Positions 27,716-35,824 of a DNA stretch of 64,000 nucleotides are shown here, piece after piece. The DNA lies in assembly GCA_016937855.1 (NCBI GenBank), contig JAFGVU010000195.1:42906-106905 (forward strand), read 5' to 3'. Each line of letters starts with the position of its first letter. Within the stretch, counting starts at the first letter, position 1. The translations under genes and the position numbers were made by a program. The notes beneath the pieces are model-generated. The model did not search any database. It was not told where the DNA came from and saw only the letters and a program-made list of their open reading frames with translations. The DNA comes from Bacteroidales bacterium (GTDB lineage: Bacteria; Bacteroidota; Bacteroidia; Bacteroidales; ML635J-15).

Positions 27716-28663
27716 TTACTCTACTAGACCTAAGCCTTTTTTGTTGAGTTTGTTTTCTGACTTTAACTCAGAATAGATTTTGTCGAGAATACCATTAATA
27801 AATACGCTGCTTTTTTCTGTGCTATAAAACTTAGCGATATCAAGATACTCGTTGATAGTAACTTTAACAGGCATATCGGGAAACTCAGTCATTTCACATA
27901 AACCTAAATGTAAAATAACCCTGTCGGTAAAAGCAATACGCTCAAGTTCCCATTTCTTCAATGTGTCTAGAATAGTTTTATCGTATTTTATCGTATTTAG
28001 AGCAGTTTTTATGATTAGTTTTTTAGCAAAATCTTCGTCTTCCTCATTTTTAAAGACATCTTTTATCGAATATTTAACATCTGCTTTGTCTTTAAGTTTT
28101 TTAATGCCTTGAACAATATTGCTTAACAAAAACTCGAGGTCGTCATTCCAGTAAATACTCTTTTCTTCAAGAATTTCGTCTAATTCTTCGTTGCCGGTGA
28201 TTGTTTTTGATATTATTTTTTCAATTAATTGAATGTCTTCTTTTAGTGTTGATTCCATAGAAGACATATATTCTAAATAATAATCAGATTCGCTAATTTG
28301 TGTCCATAAAGTTTTGATAAATCTCTGTTGGTCACTCCAATCAAAATCATTATTACTGTAGAATTTGTTTATTATTGTATTATTGCGAAATAACTCAAAA
28401 ACTTTGTTGTCGATAAATTTTGTGTTAGGATTTAAGTCTGAGTGAGTTGCAATTTGCTTTTTCTTATTATTCTCAATTCTCGTAACGGCAAAATCACAAA
28501 CAGCTAAGAGTAAGCAGTGCAAATAAACGTATAATTCATGTGATTTTTCAATATTGAATCTTAGATTGTTCCATATCTTTTCGGCTGAAACTTCCCCGCT
28601 ATCCTGCAAAAAGGCGTAATATGTTTGCATTGCCTTTATTCTTACTAGTCGTCGGCTAATCAT
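27716..28663 (-). CDS. nusB: Transcription antitermination factor NusB (long Bacteroidota form)
   Basis: The ATG at 28663 (MISRRLVRIKAMQTYYAF) is the conserved NusB opening, so the track start at 28723 is 20 codons too long. 315 residues: a long N-terminal region followed by the NusB domain at the C-terminus (about 180-310), with KKWELERIAFTDRVILHLGLCEM and PVKVTINEYLDIAKFYSTEKSSVFINGILDKI. It binds boxA RNA with NusE for rRNA antitermination. The ~315-residue length is normal in this phylum, compared with ~140 in E. coli. Confidence 0.95.
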   Translation of the reverse strand: MISRRLVRIKAMQTYYAFLQDSGEVSAEKIWNNLRFNIEKSHELYVYLHCLLLAVCDFAVTRIENNKKKQIATHSDLNPNTKFIDNKVFELFRNNTIINKFYSNNDFDWSDQQRFIKTLWTQISESDYYLEYMSSMESTLKEDIQLIEKIISKTITGNEELDEILEEKSIYWNDDLEFLLSNIVQGIKKLKDKADVKYSIKDVFKNEEDEDFAKKLIIKTALNTIKYDKTILDTLKKWELERIAFTDRVILHLGLCEMTEFPDMPVKVTINEYLDIAKFYSTEKSSVFINGILDKIYSELKSENKLNKKGLGLVE

Positions 28664-28689
28664 GTATAAGTACTTTTTTTTTAATGCTG

Positions 28690-28697
28690 CAAATGTA
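28690..28697 (-). promoter_or_regulatory. Putative -7 element of nusB
   Basis: On the minus strand TACATTTG fits TAnnTTTG and ends 26 bases before the nusB ATG. A TTG lies upstream at a 16-base spacing. Confidence 0.35.
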
Positions 28698-28782
28698 ATA
28701 TAAATTCGCTGTTCAATTAACAAAATTTATATTATTTATAAAAAAATGCGAATAATATGATTTTTGTTAGAAAATTTTTCTG

Positions 28783-28790
28783 TAAATTTG
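28783..28790 (+). promoter_or_regulatory. Putative -7 element of the PUR-protein gene
   Basis: TAAATTTG lies 23 bases before the ATG at 28814, with TTTG at 28763-28766 (16-base spacer). Divergent with the nusB promoter. Confidence 0.4.
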
Positions 28791-28813
28791 TAGAGAACAA
28801 TAAAAATTATTGT

Positions 28814-29146
28814 ATGGAAGGCACTGAAAAAAGGAGAGAAGAGATTTATGCTGTTTCAGTAAGAGCAGGGAAAAGAACTTACTTTTTTGATGTTAAGGAA
28901 ACTCGACAAGGGGATTATTATTTAACAATCACTGAGAGTAAAAAAGTTTTTGATAAAGACGGAAACTCTAGGTTTGAAAAACACAAAGTCTTTTTATATA
29001 AGGAGGACTTTGATAAATTTCAAGAGGGTTATCAAGAGGTTGTTGATTATATCAAAAGCGAAAAACCTGATTATTTTGAAAGAGTTGAGCAGGACAGATT
29101 GGAGTCTGAAGATGAGTCTGATAATCTAAATCCTGATCAAGAATAA
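28814..29146 (+). CDS. PUR-family (DUF3276) nucleic-acid-binding protein
   Basis: The ATG at 28814 (MEGTEKRREEIYAVSVRAGKRTYFFDVK) is used because the track start lies in the promoter region. 110 residues with one PUR repeat: beta strands VRAGKRTYFFDVK and DYYLTITESK, then a helix with KVFLYKEDFDKFQEGYQEVVDYI, and a charged tail. Bacterial PUR proteins bind single-stranded DNA or RNA and are widespread in Bacteroidota. The precise role is unknown. Confidence 0.9.
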   Translation: MEGTEKRREEIYAVSVRAGKRTYFFDVKETRQGDYYLTITESKKVFDKDGNSRFEKHKVFLYKEDFDKFQEGYQEVVDYIKSEKPDYFERVEQDRLESEDESDNLNPDQE

Positions 29147-29156
29147 TTTTCATTAG

Positions 29157-29609
29157 TTAGTATATCAGGTCAATAATTTGTTTTAAATATTTGGCATCAA
29201 TAGTGTCAAATGAATTTTTTTTGTCACTATCCACATCTAAAACACCAACTATTTTTTTATCATGATAGATTGGGACGACAATTTCGGATTTACTTAAAGA
29301 ATTACATGCAATGTGTCCTTCAAAACTGTGAACATCTGCAACAATAACGATTTCCTTGCGATTTATTGCAGCCCAGCAGACTCCTGTATCTTTTTTTAAT
29401 CTAAGACAAGCAAGAGGCCCCTGATATTGAGTGACTTCTAATTCTCCTTCATCTGTTAAAAAATAAAAACCTGTCCAGAAAAAAAGTGGGAATTTGTGGT
29501 GTAAAACTGCACAAATCGTCGCCATTCGACTCAAAGGATTTTCTACAGGCAAAATCAACGCTTTAATCTGCTTTAAAACCCTAATATATTTTTCTTCTTT
29601 CTTATCCAT
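29157..29609 (-). CDS. msrC: Free methionine-(R)-sulfoxide reductase (GAF domain)
   Basis: 150 residues forming one GAF domain. Cysteines C68 (PLACLR), C78 (GVCWAA) and C102 (GHIACN) keep the +10 and +24 spacing of C84, C94 and C118 of the E. coli enzyme. ADVHSFEGHIACN and SEIVVPIYHDKKIVGVLDVDS are also diagnostic. It reduces free Met-R-sulfoxide in the cytoplasm. The usual GVCG reads GVCW here. Confidence 0.93.
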   Translation of the reverse strand: MDKKEEKYIRVLKQIKALILPVENPLSRMATICAVLHHKFPLFFWTGFYFLTDEGELEVTQYQGPLACLRLKKDTGVCWAAINRKEIVIVADVHSFEGHIACNSLSKSEIVVPIYHDKKIVGVLDVDSDKKNSFDTIDAKYLKQIIDLIY

Positions 29610-29713
29610 ACTATTTGCTATTTGTTCTATTTTTATTTCAGACTACCCCTTTATTTATTTGTTTATGTTACTTCTCTTTATCAATCGAGTTTCTCGAAAT
29701 TGTCTTTTGTCCA

Positions 29714-29747
29714 GCGCGCCTCTAAATCTCTGTAGGGAGGCCTGCGC
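29714..29747. repeat. GC-rich hairpin in AT-rich spacer
   Basis: GCGC-GCCTC pairs with GAGGC-CT-GCGC (9 bp with a 2-base bulge and a 14-base loop) in the 175-base gap between two minus-strand genes. No T tract follows on either strand, so it is not a standard terminator. Confidence 0.4.
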
Positions 29748-29784
29748 ACTCATCAACTTTCAAATTTTTGAGTTTTTCGAAAAT

Positions 29785-30873
29785 TTACCTGTTTTTTCCA
29801 TCCTTTTTCCTTTTTCCGAACAATTTTTTCAACCAACATTTCTTATTTTCAGCCTCAATCTGTGCAATACTATCAGTTTTTTGTTGTTCGATTTGTTTAA
29901 AACTTGTGTAAGGTGAGCGTTCTCCATAAAGATATATTCTTGGGAATAGGGCATTTTTATTTATTCCCATACCGCCATAAGCAAAACTCAAAGTGTTTTT
30001 ACAAACGCTCCGCGCTAAGCTTTCCTGAGTTGTTTCAGTGATTCCGTCATTACGATTAACACGGTATCCATCCTGAACAGTTTCCATTTTGGAGCTATAG
30101 TTTTTAGAAATCTTTAAAATACTTTGCATAAAAGAATCGATATATGCAATCCATAAGCCTTTTAGTAAACTTACCGAAGTATTGTAATTTACAATATTAA
30201 AGCTGTCGGGGATGCTTGATTCATAATGATAAAAAAATCCGGGAGGAATAATCTCTTTATCAGCAAACCATATTTCAGTAGTGATGTTATTATTATAATT
30301 TGTCATTTGAAAACTCGTAAAAAGAGTATCTGTGTCGTTGTTTGGGCACCATTTTGTTTTTAAAATGATATTTCTTACTGTTTCGTGAGCTCTGGTATTA
30401 CTTAATTCAAAATCTTGGCGGTAGTATTCGCCTGTAACAAAAAAATTTGGTGATTTTTCATTATCCGGATTGTATTTAATCAGCACCATGATTTCCCCAT
30501 TTTTATTGTTGTGTGATGATATTGTTTGATAATTAGATTTCGTCACATAGCCGGAAGCTTCAATCTTACCAAGCTCTTCAATGTCTTCTTTCATAACAAA
30601 CCATCGATACTCTTCACTTTTCTTTTCAAAATAGTCAGATGCGTAATAAACTTTTGCTTCATTAAATAACACTGCCATACTTATTGCACGATGCTCTGCT
30701 ATTTCTTTTGCCAGAACTGTATCTTGCATTCTTGGGTCAGATATACCAATAGCAAAAATGGTGTTTTTTGATGTATATGGCAAATCCTCAGCCCAATCTG
30801 GCAATCTGTAATATTGGGCATTTGCCGCTAAAGTGAGTAAACAAAATGCAAAAAATATGATTATTTGTTTCAT
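29785..30873 (-). CDS. Secreted protein of unknown function (LPP20-like context uncertain)
   Basis: The ATG at 30873 starts a signal peptide (MKQIIIFFAFCLLTLAANAQYY), so the 49 residues upstream in the track are discarded; 362 residues. The mature N-terminus (LPDWAEDLPYTSKNTIFAIGISDP... AKEIAEHRAISMAVL) resembles the start of LPP20/FlgP-type proteins, in which 'GxSxPxxxxxxAxxxAxxRAxxxLA' is common. The remainder is not recognised. The C-terminus is very basic (KKLFGKRKKDGKNR). It is divergent from rimO, with only 33 bases between the two start codons. Confidence 0.65.
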   Translation of the reverse strand: MKQIIIFFAFCLLTLAANAQYYRLPDWAEDLPYTSKNTIFAIGISDPRMQDTVLAKEIAEHRAISMAVLFNEAKVYYASDYFEKKSEEYRWFVMKEDIEELGKIEASGYVTKSNYQTISSHNNKNGEIMVLIKYNPDNEKSPNFFVTGEYYRQDFELSNTRAHETVRNIILKTKWCPNNDTDTLFTSFQMTNYNNNITTEIWFADKEIIPPGFFYHYESSIPDSFNIVNYNTSVSLLKGLWIAYIDSFMQSILKISKNYSSKMETVQDGYRVNRNDGITETTQESLARSVCKNTLSFAYGGMGINKNALFPRIYLYGERSPYTSFKQIEQQKTDSIAQIEAENKKCWLKKLFGKRKKDGKNR

Positions 30874-30879
30874 AGATTT

Positions 30880-30887
30880 TATCTTTG
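30880..30887 (+). promoter_or_regulatory. Putative -7 element of rimO
   Basis: TATCTTTG fits TAnnTTTG and ends 19 bases before the rimO ATG. Because the divergent start codons are 33 bases apart, any -33 element must lie inside the coding region of the neighbouring gene. Confidence 0.45.
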
Positions 30888-30906
30888 TAGTCTTAAATTT
30901 AAAATA

Positions 30907-32208
30907 ATGCCTAAAATTGCAAAAAAAATCAATATAATCACACTGGGATGCTCGAAAAATGTTGTTGATTCCGAACAATTTGCTAAACAAGCAGCTATTG
31001 CAGGGTTTGATGTGGTTCATAATTCTGACGATACTAATTTTAATATTGCTGTTGTAAACACCTGCGGTTTCATTAATGATGCCAAAGAGGAGTCAATTAA
31101 TATGATTTTTCAGTTAGTTAATTTAAAGAATAGTGGCAAACTTGAAAAGATTATTGTTTTTGGTTGCCTGGCTCAGAGATATATGAACGAATTGAGGGCT
31201 GATATTCCAGAAGTTGATGTTTTTTTTGGAAATTATAATGCCGAGGATCTGCTTAAACTGCTTAATTCTGATTTTGAAGAACCCAATAAATATGACAGAC
31301 TTTTTGAATCTGCCAATCACTATGCATTCTTAAAAATTGCTGAAGGATGTAATCGAAATTGTGCATTTTGTGCAATTCCGCTAATAAAAGGGAAATATAT
31401 TTCAAGACCATTAAATGATGTGGTAGAAGAAGCTAAAGTTCTAGTTAAAAGTGGGGTAAAAGAGTTGATTTTAATTGCGCAGGATTTGAGTTATTATGGA
31501 TATGATATTGATAAAAAATTTCATTTACCAGAATTAGTCGAACAACTATCAAAAATTGAAGGATTGGAATGGATTCGACTACACTATCTATATCCATACT
31601 TATTTCCCGACGAGCTATTAGATATTATTGCGGAGAATCCAAAAGTTTGTAATTATATCGACATTCCGCTGCAGCATATTTCCGACAATGTATTAAAAGC
31701 AATGAACAGAGGTGGTACAAAGCAACAGACATTAGATCTGTTGAGAAAAATGAAAAATAAACTTCCTGATGCAACTTACCGCACTACAATGTTAGTTGGT
31801 CATCCAATGGAAACTGAGGCTGATTTTAATGAGCTTGTAGAGTTTGTGAAAGATTTTAAATTTGATAAACTTGGGGTTTTTACTTACTCTGAAGAGGAGG
31901 GAACTTCCGCTTCAATAAAATATCCTGATAGCATTACCGAAGATATAAAAGCAGAAAGAGAACAGGTTCTTATGGATTTGCAGCGCGACATCTCTCTGCC
32001 TTTAAATTCTGCTAAGGTAAACCAGGTTTTAAAAGTTATTGTCGATAGAATGGAAGATGATAATTACGTTGGTCGCTCGCAATACGACTCGGTAGAGGTT
32101 GATGGAGAAGTTCTTTTTGCATCAGACACAGACTTAAATCCAGGCGATTTTTGTGATGTGCTAATTACAGGCTTTGATGAGTATGATTTGTTTGGCAAAA
32201 AAATATAA
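30907..32208 (+). CDS. rimO: Ribosomal protein S12 methylthiotransferase
   Basis: The ATG at 30907 (MPKIAKKINIITLGCSKNVVDSE) is the family start; 433 residues. It has the N-terminal UPF0004 domain with GCSKNVVDSEQ and VNTCGFI, the radical-SAM motif CNRNCAFC near residue 150 (CxxxCxxC), IPLQHISDNVLKAMNR, and a C-terminal TRAM domain (about 370-433). GCSKN and LQHISDNVL distinguish RimO from MiaB. It methylthiolates the conserved Asp of S12, using SAM and yielding 5'-deoxyadenosine. Confidence 0.97.
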   Translation: MPKIAKKINIITLGCSKNVVDSEQFAKQAAIAGFDVVHNSDDTNFNIAVVNTCGFINDAKEESINMIFQLVNLKNSGKLEKIIVFGCLAQRYMNELRADIPEVDVFFGNYNAEDLLKLLNSDFEEPNKYDRLFESANHYAFLKIAEGCNRNCAFCAIPLIKGKYISRPLNDVVEEAKVLVKSGVKELILIAQDLSYYGYDIDKKFHLPELVEQLSKIEGLEWIRLHYLYPYLFPDELLDIIAENPKVCNYIDIPLQHISDNVLKAMNRGGTKQQTLDLLRKMKNKLPDATYRTTMLVGHPMETEADFNELVEFVKDFKFDKLGVFTYSEEEGTSASIKYPDSITEDIKAEREQVLMDLQRDISLPLNSAKVNQVLKVIVDRMEDDNYVGRSQYDSVEVDGEVLFASDTDLNPGDFCDVLITGFDEYDLFGKKI

Positions 32209-32216
32209 ACTTTTTA

Positions 32217-32247
32217 TTGCGGATAATAATAAAACATATTATCTTTG
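32217..32247 (+). promoter_or_regulatory. tRNA-Arg promoter
   Basis: TTG at 32217-32219, a 20-base spacer, and TATCTTTG at 32240-32247. This is a textbook Bacteroidota promoter, 12 bases before the tRNA. Confidence 0.75.
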
Positions 32248-32259
32248 CAATCCCAAAAC

Positions 32260-32333
32260 GGACTAGTAGCTCAATTGGATAGAGCACCTGACTACGGATC
32301 AGGAGGTTGAGGGTTCGACTCCTTCCTAGTTCA
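32260..32333 (+). tRNA. tRNA-Arg(ACG)
   Basis: 74 bases folding as a full cloverleaf: acceptor GGACTAG/CTAGTTC, D stem GCTC/GAGC, anticodon stem CCTGA/TCAGG with loop CTACGGA (anticodon ACG), and T stem GAGGG/CCTTC with loop TTCGACT. Discriminator A; CCA is not encoded. Confidence 0.97.
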
Positions 32334-32335
32334 CG

Positions 32336-32380
32336 AAAAACCTGTTGTCAACATTATTGATGTTTTGATAACAGGTTTTT
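32336..32380 (+). terminator. tRNA-Arg terminator overlapping the toxin 3' end
   Basis: AAAAACCTGTT pairs perfectly with AACAGGTTTTT (11 bp) three bases after the tRNA. The right arm overlaps the last codons of the convergent ParE-like toxin gene. Confidence 0.8.
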
Positions 32381-32749
32381 GACTTTTATCAGCTTATTAT
32401 GGTTTAACGCTACGCATTTTTTTGATACTTGAAGGCTCTTAATAGAACTGTGGTAAATTGCTAAAACCTCTACTGTGGTAGGTTTAATACGATAAAGAAT
32501 CATGTATTTGCCTAAGATAATATTGCGATATATCTTTGTTTTTGTAGGTAGAAATTTATTTTCGGTATAGAATTCATATAGTGTAGATAATTCTTGAACT
32601 CTTTTCTCTATTTCGGCATCTAGCTTCATTGCCAGTGATACACCAAATTCTCTTGCACCATATTCAACAACATTATCCTGCGATGCCACAAAATAATTCG
32701 ACAGAATTACTCGCTTTATTTTTGTTCTTTTAATAACTTTTCCCGCCAT
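32354..32749 (-). CDS. ParE/RelE-family toxin
   Basis: 131 residues with a ParE-type fold pattern: helix LAMKLDAEIEKRVQELSTL, strand KTKIYRNIILGKYMILYRI and the closing EVLAIYHSSIKS. ParE toxins usually stop soon after the YHSSR motif, near residue 100. Here ~24 more residues (VSKKCVALNHNKLIKVKNLLSKHQ) run into the tRNA terminator, so the tail may be a recent extension. It overlaps the antitoxin gene by 34 bases in another frame, typical of a TA operon. Confidence 0.8.
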   Translation of the reverse strand: MAGKVIKRTKIKRVILSNYFVASQDNVVEYGAREFGVSLAMKLDAEIEKRVQELSTLYEFYTENKFLPTKTKIYRNIILGKYMILYRIKPTTVEVLAIYHSSIKSLQVSKKCVALNHNKLIKVKNLLSKHQ

Positions 32750-32901
32750 TCTTTTCTGTTCTTTTTGTATTGGGACATACTTATAAACGGTCCTTTTTCA
32801 GCTTCTTTTACCATGTTTTTAAAGTCATCAATTGTTATTTCGGGATTTTGATCAGCAGGTTTTGTCCATTCTATTTTCTTTTTTACGGTTTTAGTTGACA
32901 T
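32716..32901 (-). CDS. Antitoxin partner of the ParE-like toxin
   Basis: The ATG at 32901 gives a 61-residue protein (MSTKTVKKKIEWTKPADQNP... KNRKEWREKLLKEQK), highly charged and helical. Size, position and overlap with the toxin support an antitoxin. No clear DNA-binding motif is visible; MSQYKKNRKEWRE resembles the toxin-wrapping tail of other antitoxins. The upstream Met at 32940 is unsupported. Confidence 0.7.
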   Translation of the reverse strand: MSTKTVKKKIEWTKPADQNPEITIDDFKNMVKEAEKGPFISMSQYKKNRKEWREKLLKEQK

Positions 32902-33050
32902 AATTGTAATGTTTACTTTTAATAACGACAAAATTAACAAAAAGTTTGATTAATCGGAAAAATGTTATGCTAATAATCATGGCAAACTAAGACTTTTTGC
33001 AGTGTTGAAATTCAGGTCCAGTATCTCTTAATTTTTACTCAAATAAAATA

Positions 33051-33080
33051 AAAAAGCGTATCTTTTACGGATACGCTTTT
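33051..33080 (-). terminator. ftcD terminator
   Basis: AAAAGCGTATC and GGATACGCTTTT form a strong stem with a 6-7-base loop. Read on the minus strand it is followed by TTTTTTATTTTATTTG. It lies 23 bases beyond the ftcD stop. Confidence 0.85.
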
Positions 33081-33102
33081 AAAGGTTTAATGCTATTTTG
33101 GA

Positions 33103-34794
33103 TTAAATTTTAGACTCAACAAGCTTTAATACTTCTTTTTCAATTGCGATCGCTTTCTTTTCGATTTCAGCACCTTCTTTAATAACTTTTTCCACAAAAT
33201 CTTTATCGTTATAACTTCCGGTATTGATTTTTACATTCAGGAATGCGCCTTGAACACCTGCACGAGCTGCAAGAGCGCCAACGCCGGCATCACTAATTGA
33301 GGCTTCTAGTCCGGTTTTTGCCATTTCGAGCATAACCTCCATGCTGTCGCAACAAAGTTTCATAGTTTTTAAAGGAATTTCGATTGCATATTTTGTTGCA
33401 TCCTGAATAGCTTGGGTACGAATAGCTTTTTCCTCGTCGTTAGCTTTAGGTAAACCAAATGCTTCCATAATTTTATTAAAAGCATTAGTGTCTTCATCAA
33501 CCATTTTTAATAATTCATCGTGATAGGCTTTACCTTTTTCTGCCCAGTCGCTATATTCAATCCATTTTTCGGTATGACGATGTTTATGAGCCGTTAGGTT
33601 TGCAACCATTGTTCCTAAAGCAGCACCGAGAGAACCCATATATGCAGCAATAGAACCTCCGCCCGGAGCAGGAGCTTCAGATGCAGTAGTATGACAAAAT
33701 TCGACAAGATTCATATCAACAAGTTTTTTCTTGCTGTCATCTTCCATCATATACTCTATAATATTTTTCTTTGGGTCGAAAGGTTTTAGTTCATCCAGGC
33801 CAAGCGATTTAACAGCGATTTTGATAATTTCGGAGTCTGCAATTCCTGTTGATCGACCTTGCTTTTTAAGGAAATATTTTCCTGCATCCAAAATAGATTT
33901 CAGTGGCATTACTCCAACGAGTTCAGAACCCGTTACTCTTAAGCCTGCAGCTGTTGCACGCTCGCAAACAGTATCAAATGCAACATGAACAGGTGTAACA
34001 CTAATATCGGTTAGATTCATCGATATTTGAGCAACTCCATACTCTTCGATATACCAGCCAATTGCTTTTACACATTTGAGCAAACCTGGTTCATAAACCT
34101 TGTTTCCTTTTTCGTCGAGGACAATTTTTCCGGTAACAGGATGTCCTTCGCGCTTAACGCGTCCACGTTCACGAACATCAAAAGCAATTGAGTTTGCTTT
34201 ATTAGTTGAAGTTGTATTTAGGTTAATATTATATGCCACAAGGAAATTTCTAGCTCCAACTGCTGTAGCGCCTGTTCGCATTGTATGAGAATCCCAAACA
34301 TTTGAGCCAAAATCGGGTTTCCATTCGTCAGTTGTGATTCTTTTTGCTAAAGCTTCGTATTCGCCTGATCTACAACTAGCCAGATTTCTTCTTTTAGGAG
34401 TAAGCGCTGCATTTTCGTAACAAAATATTGGAATATTAAGTTCAGTTCCGATTCTTTGAGCAAGTTTGTGAGCATATTTAACAGTTTCTTCCATCGTAAT
34501 GTTAGAAACCGGAATAAGAGGACACACATCGGTAGCACCAAATCGTGGGTGTGCTCCTTTGTGTTTACTCATATCAATAAGCTCTGATGCTTTTTTAACA
34601 GCGAGAAATGCTGCTTCGATAACCTCGTTGGGTTCTCCAACAAAAGTTACAACTGTGCGGTTTGTAGCTGCACCCGGATCAACATCGAGTAGTTTTATGC
34701 CGTCAACACTCTCAATAACATTTGTTATCTGTTTGATTATGGACATATCGCGTCCTTCGCTAAAATTCGGAACACATTCGATAATTTGCTTCAT
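33103..34794 (-). CDS. ftcD: Bifunctional glutamate formimidoyltransferase / formimidoyl-THF cyclodeaminase
   Basis: 563 residues. The N-terminal ~330 are the formimidoyltransferase (MKQIIECVPNFSEGRD, MSKHKGAHPRFGATDVCPLIP, YEEYG-type region near IGWYIEEYGVAQISMNLTD). The C-terminal ~200 are the cyclodeaminase (EFCHTTASEAPAPGGGSIAAYMGSL). It completes histidine degradation by passing the formimino group from FIGLU to tetrahydrofolate, yielding methenyl-THF and NH3. The full fusion is usual in Bacteroidota. No other hut genes are adjacent. Confidence 0.97.
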   Translation of the reverse strand: MKQIIECVPNFSEGRDMSIIKQITNVIESVDGIKLLDVDPGAATNRTVVTFVGEPNEVIEAAFLAVKKASELIDMSKHKGAHPRFGATDVCPLIPVSNITMEETVKYAHKLAQRIGTELNIPIFCYENAALTPKRRNLASCRSGEYEALAKRITTDEWKPDFGSNVWDSHTMRTGATAVGARNFLVAYNINLNTTSTNKANSIAFDVRERGRVKREGHPVTGKIVLDEKGNKVYEPGLLKCVKAIGWYIEEYGVAQISMNLTDISVTPVHVAFDTVCERATAAGLRVTGSELVGVMPLKSILDAGKYFLKKQGRSTGIADSEIIKIAVKSLGLDELKPFDPKKNIIEYMMEDDSKKKLVDMNLVEFCHTTASEAPAPGGGSIAAYMGSLGAALGTMVANLTAHKHRHTEKWIEYSDWAEKGKAYHDELLKMVDEDTNAFNKIMEAFGLPKANDEEKAIRTQAIQDATKYAIEIPLKTMKLCCDSMEVMLEMAKTGLEASISDAGVGALAARAGVQGAFLNVKINTGSYNDKDFVEKVIKEGAEIEKKAIAIEKEVLKLVESKI

Positions 34795-35145
34795 CTTGTT
34801 ATTATTTTTAATTATGATACAAAATAAAGAAGAAATTAAAACACTTACTAATTATTTGTCAAAATTTATACTGTTGTGTAGCATTTAAACCAAAATGAAA
34901 CGATATTCATGAGTAATTAAAAAACATATATCGTGTTAAAACTGCTAAAAAATCAAGTATGATTTGAGTATGAATAACAAAAATAAAAAAAACACCATAA
35001 TTCATGTTAAACAGAGACCAAAACAGCCAAATAATACACAATATGCGCAACATTCAGGTCATCTGCCGTATTTAGAGATATATCATCAAAAAAAACTTGT
35101 CAAACCTCTCAAAATTTGTTAATTTTGTAATAAATAATTAAAACT
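34795..35145 (+). other. Intergenic region between ftcD and the RelE-type TA module
   Basis: 351 bases, AT-rich. It holds the divergent ftcD upstream region, a weak 50-codon open frame at 34970-35122 that I do not accept as a gene, and the TA promoter at 35097-35127. Confidence 0.5.
35097..35127 (+). promoter_or_regulatory. Promoter of the RelE-type TA operon
   Basis: TTG at 35097-35099, a 20-base spacer and TAATTTTG at 35120-35127; ATG 18 bases later. Confidence 0.7.
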
Positions 35146-35346
35146 ATGGCAACAATTTTAATAGACATTAAAGATAATGCAGAATTAAAACTCTTGTCCG
35201 AGATGTTAAAAAAAATGCGTATTTCAATAAAAATTTTAACACAGGAAGAGAGAGAAAATTTAGGACTACTTAAACTAATGAAAGATGCTGACAGGACAAA
35301 AAAAGTTAGTAGAGAAAAAGTAATGTCTAAATTAGGACGTAAATGA
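35146..35346 (+). CDS. Antitoxin of RelE-type module
   Basis: 66 residues (MATILIDIKDNAELKLLSEMLKKM... VSREKVMSKLGRK). A short strand then helices, resembling the small Bacteroidota antitoxins paired with RelE/ParE toxins. The stop overlaps the toxin start by four bases (ATGA), and a consensus promoter precedes it. Confidence 0.75.
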   Translation: MATILIDIKDNAELKLLSEMLKKMRISIKILTQEERENLGLLKLMKDADRTKKVSREKVMSKLGRK

Positions 35347-35609
35347 AAGCAGAATTTTTAGCACGATTTTATAAAGACTTAGATAAGATAAAACTACAAT
35401 CAGTTAAAGATGACGTTTCAGATGCTATTGACAATGTCGAATTAGCAACCAAAATAAGCGAAATAAACAACATTAAAAAGCTTGCCGGATATTCCTTTTC
35501 ATATCGAATTCGAATAGGAGATTATCGTATCGGAGTTTTTATTGAAAACGATATTGTTGAGTTTGCAAGAATTGCTCATCGTAAAGACTTATACAAGAAT
35601 TTTCCATAA
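35343..35609 (+). CDS. RelE/ParE-family toxin
   Basis: 88 residues, standard size: FLARFYKDLDKIK, then NNIKKLAGYSFSYRIRIGDYRIGVFIENDIVEFARIAHRKDLYKNFP. The GDYRIGVFIE and FARIAHRKDLYK segments are diagnostic of RelE-type mRNA interferases (core strands and C-terminal basic residues). Probably cuts mRNA at the ribosome when the antitoxin is lost. Confidence 0.88.
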   Translation: MKAEFLARFYKDLDKIKLQSVKDDVSDAIDNVELATKISEINNIKKLAGYSFSYRIRIGDYRIGVFIENDIVEFARIAHRKDLYKNFP

Positions 35610-35699
35610 TAGTAAAATAGTTGTTTCTGACGGCACGAACAATTAGAAGTAATCTTGCAAAAGTATCACAATAAGGATTATTCCGTTGTGAAAACATTC

Positions 35700-35727
35700 A
35701 AGGCGGGGCAACTCGCCTTTTTTTTAT
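35700..35727 (+). terminator. Terminator of the RelE-type TA operon
   Basis: AAGGCG-GGGCAACT-CGCCTT followed by eight T; 90 bases beyond the toxin stop. Confidence 0.75.
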
Positions 35728-35824
35728 GCTCCACCACTCATCCACCCACTACAAAAATCAGATTATTCTCCGGGTTGTGCCAGTTTTATGAAATGAACTA
35801 TTATATTTGTAAAAAAAGTGATTG

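Noticed and set aside
32260-32333. tRNA-Arg as an integration site for a genomic island
   Set aside because: I could not find a second copy of the tRNA 3' end or an integrase within the window; only a small TA module follows.
34970-35122. A 50-codon plus-strand open frame (MNNKNKKNTIIHVKQRPKQP...) between ftcD and the RelE-type antitoxin
   Set aside because: No ribosome-binding site or promoter at the right place, low-complexity Lys/Asn/Gln content, and the TA promoter overlaps its 3' end. Not enough to call a gene.
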